Shown: positions 9,819 to 18,219 of the stretch, piece by piece
How the letters are laid out: each line of letters begins with the position of its first letter
How positions within the stretch are numbered: the stretch's first letter is position 1
Assembly (NCBI RefSeq): GCF_003071065.1
Contig: NZ_QCXX01000001.1
Span: forward strand, 1,050,971-1,114,970
Direction: 5' to 3'
From: Sphingobacterium athyrii
GTDB lineage: Bacteria; Bacteroidota; Bacteroidia; Sphingobacteriales; Sphingobacteriaceae
DNA: 64,000 nucleotides
Made by a program: the position numbers and the translations under genes
Notes under the pieces: model-generated
What the model was told of the DNA's origin: nothing
The model's input: only the letters and a program-made list of their open reading frames with translations
Databases searched by the model: none

Positions 9819-10988
9819 CTATTTTCTTTTCACGTATACGGTATTCGAATGAACAGTAAATTGGACTTCACCGGTACTCGCTAAGGCGTCCAATACAAAA
9901 GTTAAATTCTGGTTACGGGGTAATACCCCTTCAAACTTCAGTTTTCGTAAACTTTCGTCCTCATATTTCACCTGTACATTATACCAGCGGCCTATTTGAT
10001 TCAAAATATGATTTAGGTCTTCATCAGAAAAGGTAAATGTGCCATCTTTCCACGAGACATAATTTACTGGATCAACCGGAATAAAAGTAATGCTGTTATT
10101 CTGGACAATCGCCTGCTGATTGGGTTGCAGTTGATGTAGCTTTTTATTTCCTTTTATATTAATAGCCACTTTACCTTCGACCAAAGTAGTCCGAGTAGCC
10201 TCGCCCGAATAGGCCGAAATGTTAAATGCTGTACCCAATACTTGCACTGTCTGAGTGGACGTCTTAACGAGAAAAGGCACTTTGATCCGCTTGTTGTTCT
10301 GAATAATATATCTTGTAGCCACCTCAAAAAAAGCTTCTCCCTCCAGGTCCAATTCTCTAGGTTGTTCTTTACTTCTGATTTTATACGTCAATCTGGAGTC
10401 CGAATTTAACCAGATCTTAGACCCGTCTGCTAATATGATGTGGTAGGTCCCACCTTTCGGTACCGTGATTACCATGTCCTGATGTATCGATTCATGGCTT
10501 TCCAAACCTTCGACGGAAGCCCCATCCGCGTACATGAGCTCATCGCCAAGAACGATACTTTCGTGTTTATTACTGAGCGCAATTTCTCTTCCGTCGGCGA
10601 GCCGTAATGAGGCAATACTCGTACCCGGTTTTATCGTATTTCGCTCATCGTTATCCAAACGTGACAGCATCCACAAAGACGCTCCGATACTGACGACTAA
10701 GAGTGCCGCTGCAGCTACCGTTTTCTTCCAATTCCAGTTTAAATAGCGGGTTTTAGATCGAGTGCTTCTTATATTTGCCAATACATTAGTTTCCAATTCT
10801 GCAAACCAATTCAGTTCAACATGTGGATACTCTTCCACATTAGCCGATATTTCATTGTCGATCAACGAACGTAGAGCTCGTTCCTGATCATCTGACGCCA
10901 ACAAAAGTTGAAATTCTAACATTTCATCCTTGGTTAGCGCATCGTTCAGATATTTATTGAACAGCTCTTCAAATCTAGGGTTTTGCAT
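9819..10988 (-). CDS. FecR-family anti-sigma factor
   Basis: 389 residues: a short cytoplasmic N-terminal helix region (FEELFNKYLNDALTKDEMLEFQLLL), one transmembrane segment around residues 88-108 (TVAAAALLVVSIGASLWML), the periplasmic FecR domain (PKGGTYHIILADGSKIWLNSDS... LEGEAFFEV, about 165-215), and a C-terminal DUF4974-like secretin/TonB short domain (FEGVLPRNQNLTFVLDAL). The family binds its ECF sigma partner and releases it when the STN domain of the loaded transporter signals. Gene order sigma-FecR-SusC supports this. Confidence 0.94.
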   Translation of the reverse strand: MQNPRFEELFNKYLNDALTKDEMLEFQLLLASDDQERALRSLIDNEISANVEEYPHVELNWFAELETNVLANIRSTRSKTRYLNWNWKKTVAAAALLVVSIGASLWMLSRLDNDERNTIKPGTSIASLRLADGREIALSNKHESIVLGDELMYADGASVEGLESHESIHQDMVITVPKGGTYHIILADGSKIWLNSDSRLTYKIRSKEQPRELDLEGEAFFEVATRYIIQNNKRIKVPFLVKTSTQTVQVLGTAFNISAYSGEATRTTLVEGKVAINIKGNKKLHQLQPNQQAIVQNNSITFIPVDPVNYVSWKDGTFTFSDEDLNHILNQIGRWYNVQVKYEDESLRKLKFEGVLPRNQNLTFVLDALASTGEVQFTVHSNTVYVKRK

Positions 10989-11083
10989 ACGTTCTTTTCT
11001 TACATATACGTTTGGAAATGAAAAACCAATGAAGTGAATTCAAAAAAAAATAAAGAAAATATAAAATTAGGTTTAAGAAATTG

Positions 11084-11689
11084 TTAAGTGTTCAACAATT
11101 TCGCAGAAAGCAGTGCCAGCACAATAAGGAAAGACAAATCAGGTCGCTGCTGAAAATAATTTCTAAGCGTCATATTCGCGTTTGTGATATGGGTATTTAC
11201 TGTTGCCACCGAGATTGACAATAAGCGGCTTACTTCTTCATAACTTCGGCCTTCAATCTTACAAAGTATAAAAACACGTCGGCGCTGCTCTGGCAACTGT
11301 TCAATTGCCTGATTTAAAATATCTTTGGTTTCCTGATTAAAAACCCCCTCCTCGATATGGGAATAAACTTCAGTAAGGTGAGTAAAATAGTCTGCAACAA
11401 GACGTTTTTCATGCGCTAACTTACGCAATCGATCGTATACCAAATTACCCGCGATCCTATATATAAAAGCATGAAAAGACAGCTCAGTATTGATATCCTG
11501 CCTACGTGTCCAAATACGGATAAATAGCTCCTGCAGCAGATCCTCTACCTCTTCCTGCGACTTAAGGATACGCATCATCGACTGCGCTAACGTGCTTTTA
11601 TATGTCGTGATCAATTCCTTCATGGCTAATTCATCTCCATCCTTGAGGCGATTAATTATTGAAGTATCTACGAGACCATTGCTTTTCAA
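11084..11689 (-). CDS. ECF RNA polymerase sigma factor (FecI-like)
   Basis: 201 residues. Region 2 spans about residues 22-90 (DELAMKELITTYKSTL...LLQELFIRIWTRR...FIYRIAGNLVYDRLRK) and region 4 about 130-180 (EQLPEQRRRVFILCKIEGRSYEEVSRLLSISVATVNTHITNA). The tail after residue 185 (FLIVLALLSAKLL) is hydrophobic, as often seen in Bacteroidota members of the group. It is the first gene of the FecR-SusCD-TlpA series, 95 bp before FecR, and should direct polymerase to that operon when freed from the anti-sigma factor. Confidence 0.94.
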   Translation of the reverse strand: MKSNGLVDTSIINRLKDGDELAMKELITTYKSTLAQSMMRILKSQEEVEDLLQELFIRIWTRRQDINTELSFHAFIYRIAGNLVYDRLRKLAHEKRLVADYFTHLTEVYSHIEEGVFNQETKDILNQAIEQLPEQRRRVFILCKIEGRSYEEVSRLLSISVATVNTHITNANMTLRNYFQQRPDLSFLIVLALLSAKLLNT

Positions 11690-11798
11690 ATCGATGCTTT
11701 TATTAGGTCTCTAAAGGTAGTTAATCACAGGTAAAACTCCAAATTTACAATTTATCAAGTTTCTGCATCTAATTCTCTTGATACACACGAGTACGGGA

Positions 11799-11818
11799 CC
11801 AACGCCAATTGTCGTTGG
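11799..11818. other. Small inverted repeat after the GH2 gene
   Basis: CCAACG and CGTTGG separated by 8 nt, in the 181-bp gap between the stop of the GH2 gene (11871) and the start of the ECF sigma gene (11689). It may be a weak terminator of the galactan operon; there is no clear T run. Confidence 0.3.
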
Positions 11819-11870
11819 CAGCCTACCCGCCTTTACCCCATTAACCCTAACCAAGGCTAAAATCCAGTCC

Positions 11871-14345
11871 TTAAGGCGCGGCAACGGCATTAACAAGCAA
11901 TACATCTTTTTTTAGGCCTTTGCTTTGCGCCTGTACCTGGATCTTACCCGCCTCTTCGGCAGCCTGCACGATCAATGTAAGCTGTCCGTTAAACAAGTGC
12001 ATCTGTGGCTTATGAAAAGCCTCAAGGTTGGTCGGATCGCCATTGGCCAAAGCCTTGAATGTACCGGCTCCTTTTACCTCAAACTGTACCAGCCCGTCTG
12101 CATGTGGGCACAAATTCCCATCTTTGTCCACTGCCTTAACGCGAATATAAGCCAATGCGCGGCCATCTGCAGCAAGAGTGCCGTGCGCCGTCTCCATTTT
12201 TATCTGGTACGGTTTTCCAGCTGTCTGTACAATCTTCTCATCTGCGGCTTTTCCATTTTCATCGTAGGCCACCACTTTGATTTCTCCGGGTTCGTAAACC
12301 GTATTCATCCACATTAGGCGGTAACGTTCTTCGCGTGATGCTTTGCTTTTTCGTTGTATTCCCTGGCTCTTACCGTTAATAAATAGTTCGGCACTTGGAT
12401 AATCCGTATACACGAATACCGGAGTTTGTTGCCCTACACGATCAGGCCATGTCCAATGGGGCAGTATGTGCAAGGTATGTTCATTTTTATTCCAAAGGCT
12501 TCGGTAGAGGTAGTAGCGGTCCTTGGGTATGCTCGCCAAATCAATAATGCCAAACATTGAACTGTGGTTGGGCCAGGCATCCGTATCGTAAGGCGATGGT
12601 TCGCCGAGGTAATCAAAACCAGTCCAGACAAATTGCCCCATGGTCCAATGATGGTCTTCGGCCAATGCAAAGTCCTCATCCGGCAAGTTTGACCAGGAAC
12701 AATGTTCCATATCATAGGAAGAAGACTGATGGTCGGGATATAGCATGTCTCCCTTTTTCACGACCGGAAATTTATATACACCACGGGAACTCACCGTTGA
12801 GGCCGTTTCCGAACCCAGCACAAGGTTTTGTGGCAATTTGGCATAAGCTTCTTCATAACGGTGCGTACGGTAGTTGAGCCCCGGGACGTCCAGCAGACTG
12901 GCAAAACCATTTTCCAGTACACAGGTCACTTGGTCCATCCCGCAGGTAACAGGCCGCGTAGGATCTTCACGATGGCAGATATCCTGCAAAAATGAAGCAA
13001 CCTTATACCCTTCGGCACTACACTGCGTCGGCACTTCATTTCCGATGCTCCACATCACCACCGAAGGATTGTTTCTAAAATGATGGATCATATTGACCAT
13101 GTCGCGTTCTGCCCATTCCCCAAAAAAGCGATGGTAACCATTCTTGCATTTGGCAATATCCCACTCGTCAAAAGGCTCGATCATCATCATCAGGCCCAAT
13201 TCATCGCAGAGCGCCACTAACTCCGGAGCGGGCATATTGTGCGCCGTACGAATGGCATCACAGCCCATATCTTTGAGCAACTCCAACTGGTAGCGCAAGG
13301 CCGAGACATTGATTGCAGCCCCCAAGGGACCGAGGTCATGATGATTGCAGACCCCCTGAAATTTTCGAATTTTACCATTTAGCATAAATCCTTTATCCGC
13401 AATGATACGGACCTCCCGAATCCCAAAGCGGGTTTCAAAGTTATCCGTCAATTTGCCATCGATATATACTAGTGTTGATGCCCGATACAGATTGGGATGT
13501 TCTGGGCTCCATAGCGCAGGGTTCGTCACCTCAAAATTTTGTACGAAAGGCTTGCCGTAGTTTATTTTTTGTTGATTTTCCTTCTGCGCCACCACACGCC
13601 CCTTCGCGTCGGTGATGGCTGTCACCATCCGTACCAATTTGCCATCAGCATTTTTCAGGCTAGTTTCGAGTTTCACCGAAGCCAGGCTATCCGACACAAA
13701 GGGCGTCGTTATATACGTACCCCAGACCGGCACATGCACCTTTTCGGTAACGATCACATGGACGTTGCGGTAGAGACCCGCTCCCGGATACCAGCGCGAG
13801 GACTGTACTTTATTTTCCAGGCGCACAGCAAGCTTGTTGTTCATTCCATCGGCATGCAACAGCTCCGTCACATCACAATGAAAAGCATTATAGCCGTACG
13901 GCCAGAAGCACGCTTCTTTTCCATTGACATAAACCCGAGCCTCACTCATGGCGCCATCAAATTTCAGGACCACACGTTTTGTGTTGGCGTCAAATTGAGG
14001 AATATTGAACTGATTGCGATACCAGCCCACACCGACATAGGGCAAACCACCTGTCCGGCCCGTCTTTACGGAAGCCTTCTTCTCCCCATTCTGTGTTACG
14101 GCCACATCCTGCAAATCATGTGCACGGTCAAAAGGCCCATAAATAGCCCAGTCATGCGGTACGGTAACATGTTGCCAGGTAGCATCATTCAGCGCAGTGG
14201 ACTCGCCCCGATCGACCTCACCCTGAAAAAAACGCCAGTTTTTCTCCAGTAAAAAAGAGTTTCGGGTCAGCTGTCCTTGTGATGTTGTCGGAATAAAGAA
14301 GAACAAAAGGAACAGAAAGTAAGTAGCATGCAGTAATTTCATCAT
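11871..14345 (-). CDS. GH2 beta-galactosidase (secreted)
   Basis: 824 residues with a signal peptide (FLLFFFIPTTSQGQ). Domains: GH2 sugar-binding jelly roll (about 25-190: NWRFFQGEVD, VPHDWAIYGPFD), immunoglobulin-like domain, then the TIM barrel with acid/base Glu437 in SIGNEVP and nucleophile Glu513 in GSETAS, and a C-terminal DUF4982/invasin-like region (VFVYTDYPSAELFINGKSQG). GH2 enzymes with this build are mostly exo-beta-galactosidases. Beside a GH53 endo-galactanase it should remove terminal galactose from galacto-oligosaccharides. Last gene of the galactan operon, 64 bp after GH53. A beta-mannosidase or glucuronidase role is less likely from context. Confidence 0.9.
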   Translation of the reverse strand: MMKLLHATYFLFLLFFFIPTTSQGQLTRNSFLLEKNWRFFQGEVDRGESTALNDATWQHVTVPHDWAIYGPFDRAHDLQDVAVTQNGEKKASVKTGRTGGLPYVGVGWYRNQFNIPQFDANTKRVVLKFDGAMSEARVYVNGKEACFWPYGYNAFHCDVTELLHADGMNNKLAVRLENKVQSSRWYPGAGLYRNVHVIVTEKVHVPVWGTYITTPFVSDSLASVKLETSLKNADGKLVRMVTAITDAKGRVVAQKENQQKINYGKPFVQNFEVTNPALWSPEHPNLYRASTLVYIDGKLTDNFETRFGIREVRIIADKGFMLNGKIRKFQGVCNHHDLGPLGAAINVSALRYQLELLKDMGCDAIRTAHNMPAPELVALCDELGLMMMIEPFDEWDIAKCKNGYHRFFGEWAERDMVNMIHHFRNNPSVVMWSIGNEVPTQCSAEGYKVASFLQDICHREDPTRPVTCGMDQVTCVLENGFASLLDVPGLNYRTHRYEEAYAKLPQNLVLGSETASTVSSRGVYKFPVVKKGDMLYPDHQSSSYDMEHCSWSNLPDEDFALAEDHHWTMGQFVWTGFDYLGEPSPYDTDAWPNHSSMFGIIDLASIPKDRYYLYRSLWNKNEHTLHILPHWTWPDRVGQQTPVFVYTDYPSAELFINGKSQGIQRKSKASREERYRLMWMNTVYEPGEIKVVAYDENGKAADEKIVQTAGKPYQIKMETAHGTLAADGRALAYIRVKAVDKDGNLCPHADGLVQFEVKGAGTFKALANGDPTNLEAFHKPQMHLFNGQLTLIVQAAEEAGKIQVQAQSKGLKKDVLLVNAVAAP

Positions 14346-14408
14346 TCAGGTGTTTGTCGTCTGTCGTTTAAGCTGATCATTCGCCGTTTAAAGCGTATAA
14401 ATATACTA

Positions 14409-15437
14409 TTATTTAAATGCATTCAATGCCTTTGTCGGTCGTCCATTATTATCCAAGGCGCCTAAGGTATAACCATTCCAGCCATTGTGCGCCAAGGGCT
14501 CCCAATAAAATATGCCCAGCACGTTGTGATCGGGGATTGCCTCCACCGCACTGAAAAGATCGTTGAGCCAGATTTCGGCCGTATCTGCCTCATCCCAGCT
14601 CATGCCCACCTCACAGATCATTACCTGCGTGTTGTACCGTGCGATCATATCTTTGATATTGCCGACACAGGCAGTATTACGTTCTTTCCAATTATCTTTT
14701 GTTGGATACAGTGACATCCCGATCACATCCCATTTTCCCTCGTTATTTTTCAGCCCATCAAACATCCAGCGGAACAGCGCATTGTCGTAGCCATTATGGA
14801 GGTGTATGATGACTTTAGCCGCTGGAAAAACAGCTTTCACCGCATCGTAGCCTGCATTGTTCAAAGCAGCATAGTTAGCCATGCTGACCGAGGCTCTACC
14901 CTCCTCCCACAGCATCCCATCTCCGGTTTCATTGCCCACCTGTACCCATTCCGGTTCAATGCCATTGTCCTTCAGCAATTGCAATACCGCAGTGGTATGG
15001 TCGCTTACAGCCTTCTTTAAGCCATCAAATGCTAAGCCTTTCCAGGCCGCAGGTTTTGTTTGCTGCCCAGGATCCGCCCAGGTATCGCTGTAATGGAAAT
15101 CTACCATTACACGCATCCCCAAATGATGCGCCCGACGTGCTTTGACCAATACATCATGTTGATTACACCAGCCCCGTTCGGGATCTACCCATACCCGCAG
15201 GCGTACCGCATCCATTCCAAGTCCATGCAGTAGCTTGAGCCCGTCCACCGCTGCACCCCCGGCGTTAAAAAACTGCACTCCGGCAGCCTCCATTTCCGTC
15301 ATCCAGCTGACATCCGCTCCTTTGGCCAAATGCGTTGTATTTTCGGCTGGCACAAGATTATCCTTGTCGCTGCAACTTGACAGGCCAAAATACAAACCTA
15401 TTAAGCCTAATGCCATCCCTATTTTTAGTGCTTTCAT
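14409..15437 (-). CDS. GH53 endo-beta-1,4-galactanase lipoprotein
   Basis: 342 residues. Lipobox LSSC (Cys22) predicts a lipid-anchored, possibly surface-exposed enzyme. The GH53 fold is plain: KGADVSWMTEMEAAG, MDAVRLRVWVDPERGW, MVDFHYSDTWADPGQQ, acid/base Glu170 in VQVGNETGDGMLW, nucleophile Glu276 in MICEVGMSWD, and the end block IFYWEPLAHNGW. GH53 enzymes cut internal beta-1,4-galactosyl links of type I galactan (pectin side chains). Length is normal for a single-domain member. It defines the substrate of the whole 11.9-28.0 kb locus. Confidence 0.95.
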   Translation of the reverse strand: MKALKIGMALGLIGLYFGLSSCSDKDNLVPAENTTHLAKGADVSWMTEMEAAGVQFFNAGGAAVDGLKLLHGLGMDAVRLRVWVDPERGWCNQHDVLVKARRAHHLGMRVMVDFHYSDTWADPGQQTKPAAWKGLAFDGLKKAVSDHTTAVLQLLKDNGIEPEWVQVGNETGDGMLWEEGRASVSMANYAALNNAGYDAVKAVFPAAKVIIHLHNGYDNALFRWMFDGLKNNEGKWDVIGMSLYPTKDNWKERNTACVGNIKDMIARYNTQVMICEVGMSWDEADTAEIWLNDLFSAVEAIPDHNVLGIFYWEPLAHNGWNGYTLGALDNNGRPTKALNAFK

Positions 15438-15475
15438 TAAATCCTTTTTTTATAGCGTGTTATAACCTAAAATGA

Positions 15476-16528
15476 CTACTCCACATGATATTTGAATTGC
15501 TTTGGATCAGTCAGATCGAGGATCAGGGTATACGTACCCACCTTATCGTAGGCAAATCCACTTCCATCGGCCGTGTATAATGCACAGTTACCCTCACCTT
15601 CCGCTGCACCAAAAAACCAGGTCCAGCTGCCGTTGATCAATACTTTAATGCCCCATTGTTCGGCTGCCGTAGTTGTAATTGTTGCTTTCCATACCTTTGC
15701 CGCCTGATCATAAGCCATCGGAGTGGCCGTGGCGCTCCAACCATTAAAATCACCGGTCACAGCCAGCGACTCCACGGAGGTTTCCTTCCAGCTCATCTTA
15801 TTGATGTCAGCCGTTAGGTACAGGTAGCCGCCCAGGCTCGTCCAGCAGTTCCAACGGTCTGCCCCGCTATATAGGATATATTGGCTACCGTCCAGTGGAT
15901 AGGAACCATAGATCAGCGAAGCATTTGCACTTTCTTCGTTTGTGAAATAAAAATTATACCATTGGTCGAGCCGTACAAATCCATCGTAAACCCCATCTTC
16001 TTTGCGCGAACACAGTTTCCAAGAAAATTGGTTTAGCTCCTTATTCGCCAGATAGAGATAAGCAGCATCCTGGATGGGTGCATAGGCGGTAACCGCAATG
16101 GAGACCACGTTGCTATAAAGCCAATCCGTATTGGCTCCCAGTCGCGAGGCAATGCGGACATAAAGCGCTTTTTTCTCGCCGGGTACAAATCCCATACCTG
16201 ATACAAGACTGTTTAGCTGCTCATGGGTATAACTGATTGCACTAGCCTCCTGTTCAATGCTTTTCGCGAGGGTTGAAAAAGAAGCATCAGCAGCAATCTC
16301 AATCTTATTTTTCAGTGCCGATTGCGCCATTGCCGCATCACTCTGCAAGATCGCCTCATCCCATACAAGTTGCAGTGCGACGGCTTTTCGGTCCGTGGCC
16401 TTTAAGGTAAGCTCCTGCGTGCTGCTGTGCAATACAGCTGGCCTGATGCCAGTGACGGCAGGCATTCCGCCTTCCTTTTTACAGGCCACAAAGAGCAATG
16501 CCAAGATATAGAGTGTCAATTGTTTCAT
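15476..16528 (-). CDS. SusE-like surface glycan-binding lipoprotein
   Basis: 350 residues with lipobox FVAC (Cys16). The first part (about 25-130) is a SusE-type Ig-like domain (LTLKATDRKAVALQLVWD...), and the tail holds beta domains of the SusF/SusE type (VTGDFNGWSATATPMAYDQAAKVW..., VGTYTLILDLTDPKQFKYHVE). These proteins hold polysaccharide at the cell surface beside SusCD. It sits 80 bp after SusD and 38 bp before GH53. Ligand galactan is inferred from context. Confidence 0.85.
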   Translation of the reverse strand: MKQLTLYILALLFVACKKEGGMPAVTGIRPAVLHSSTQELTLKATDRKAVALQLVWDEAILQSDAAMAQSALKNKIEIAADASFSTLAKSIEQEASAISYTHEQLNSLVSGMGFVPGEKKALYVRIASRLGANTDWLYSNVVSIAVTAYAPIQDAAYLYLANKELNQFSWKLCSRKEDGVYDGFVRLDQWYNFYFTNEESANASLIYGSYPLDGSQYILYSGADRWNCWTSLGGYLYLTADINKMSWKETSVESLAVTGDFNGWSATATPMAYDQAAKVWKATITTTAAEQWGIKVLINGSWTWFFGAAEGEGNCALYTADGSGFAYDKVGTYTLILDLTDPKQFKYHVE

Positions 16529-16607
16529 GTGTCAATATTTATCGTTAAAAGGCCATATGGAATATCCCATGTTAGCCTATTCCTGTGTCGTTAACCAAAT
16601 TCAACCA

Positions 16608-18182
16608 TTAATAGCCCGGATTTTGTACCAGATTGGGGTTTGCGCTCATATCCGTCGTCGGAATTGGATACAGGTTAAATTTAGCATCCACACTGCGGCC
16701 ATTTATTTCACCGCCTTTCCATTGCCAGAGGTACGCGTTGCCGGTAAATCGTCCAAACCGGATCAGGTCTGTACGACGCGTGCACTCCCAGAACAATTCC
16801 CGGCCCCTTTCCGCCAGGATAAAATCCAGTGTCAGCTGCGCCTGATCAATAGATCCAGTAGCATTTCCGTAGGCACGTTCACGAAGACGGTTGACCAGCG
16901 TAATGGCTTCCTGTACACTGCCGCCACCGCCACGCAATACCGCTTCGGCATACATCAGATAGACATCAGCCAGGCGGATCATCGGGAAATCAGTGCTCAC
17001 CAATCCTTCATCCGTTTTATAGCTGCCATCATCGTTCAAATTTGTAAACTTAACTATGCCATAGCCCTGGCTTGACGCCCCCGGGTCTTCGACATCCAGT
17101 GACTGCCCATTTTTCCAAAAATCCCCCCTTTTATCTTGCGCCTGAAATAAGGCGACAAATTCACGTAAGGTACGGAAACTGTTCCAGCCCGACAGCACAC
17201 CATAATCTGATGCTTTCATGCTGCCTACAATCGGGCCATTGACCAGATAAGTGGTGGCACCCCAGGTCGTCGTATGCGCCACATCAGCCTGAATCGGAAA
17301 AATGATCTCATTTGTACGTTTATCATTGTCTGCATTAAACAGCTGCTTGTAATTGGAATGTAGCGCGTATCCGCCATCGATTACTTTCTTGGCATAATTT
17401 AGGCAGTCCGCATAGCGCGCGGTGCCCGTATAAACTTGCGCATTCAAATAATTCTTAGCCAATAAAGACCATGCCGCAGCACGGCTCACACGTCCATATT
17501 CATTCTGGCGAGCTTCAGGTAGCAGCATAGCTACTTCGGTCAATTCTTTTTCAATAAATGCGAAAAGATCGCCCCTTGTCATCCTTGGCGGGAAAAATGC
17601 CGCTACCGGATCCTTTTCTGTTACAAAAGGAACATTTCCATAAAGATCCATGGCATGGCTATAAGCCAATGCACGCAGAAAACGCGCTTCGGCGGCAAAA
17701 GCAGCAATTTGAGCCTGTTCAGTCGAGCTGAAGGCTGCCAATTTTTCCGCTGTTGCATTCCGTAAAAACTCGTTGCAGATCGCTACCGTATAGTAAATCC
17801 GGTAATACATCGCATTGACCCATGTATCCGAAGCACCCCAGGTCATATACTGGATATCGGTCATGTTGTCTCCTCCGGCCCAGGTATAGATCACCTCATC
17901 CGTCGGTACCTCCTGTAGGTTAAAATACACCCGAAGGTAGCCCCAGGATGCGGTGCTGCTCGCCATATCCGGATCGGCATCCCCACGGCCATTGCCCGCT
18001 ACAGCAAACGAGCCGTATAATTTGGCAAGCACAGCCCGGTAGCCATCCACCGAGGTGTATACCGACTCTGAGGTCGTCTCCACCGTAGGGTATTGGTTCA
18101 AGTCTTTTGTACAGGACTGCAGCAGCAAAATCATGCTCAGCAATCTAAAACAATATATTCTTATCTTTTTCATCCTTTTCAT
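16608..18182 (-). CDS. SusD/RagB-family lipoprotein of the galactan locus
   Basis: 524 residues; lipobox LQSC (Cys24). SusD hallmarks include ARFLRALAYSHAMDLYGNVPFVTEKDP (about residues 170-195), RAAAWSLLAKNYLNAQVY, and the C-terminal MIRLADVYLMYAEAVLRGGGGSVQEAITLVNRLRERAYG followed by ERGRELFWECTRRTDLIRFGRF. It partners the SusC encoded 38 bp upstream and should bind galacto-oligosaccharides on the outer face. Confidence 0.95.
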   Translation of the reverse strand: MKRMKKIRIYCFRLLSMILLLQSCTKDLNQYPTVETTSESVYTSVDGYRAVLAKLYGSFAVAGNGRGDADPDMASSTASWGYLRVYFNLQEVPTDEVIYTWAGGDNMTDIQYMTWGASDTWVNAMYYRIYYTVAICNEFLRNATAEKLAAFSSTEQAQIAAFAAEARFLRALAYSHAMDLYGNVPFVTEKDPVAAFFPPRMTRGDLFAFIEKELTEVAMLLPEARQNEYGRVSRAAAWSLLAKNYLNAQVYTGTARYADCLNYAKKVIDGGYALHSNYKQLFNADNDKRTNEIIFPIQADVAHTTTWGATTYLVNGPIVGSMKASDYGVLSGWNSFRTLREFVALFQAQDKRGDFWKNGQSLDVEDPGASSQGYGIVKFTNLNDDGSYKTDEGLVSTDFPMIRLADVYLMYAEAVLRGGGGSVQEAITLVNRLRERAYGNATGSIDQAQLTLDFILAERGRELFWECTRRTDLIRFGRFTGNAYLWQWKGGEINGRSVDAKFNLYPIPTTDMSANPNLVQNPGY

Positions 18183-18219
18183 TTGTTTTTCAACTATTTA
18201 TCTATTTTTCAGGTATCGC

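Noticed and set aside
11711..11905. 64-codon minus-strand ORF overlapping the end of the GH2 gene
   Set aside because: Out of frame with GH2 and without a domain; probably chance.
13539..14252. 237-codon plus-strand open frame opposite the GH2 gene
   Set aside because: Antisense shadow of a well-supported GH2 domain.
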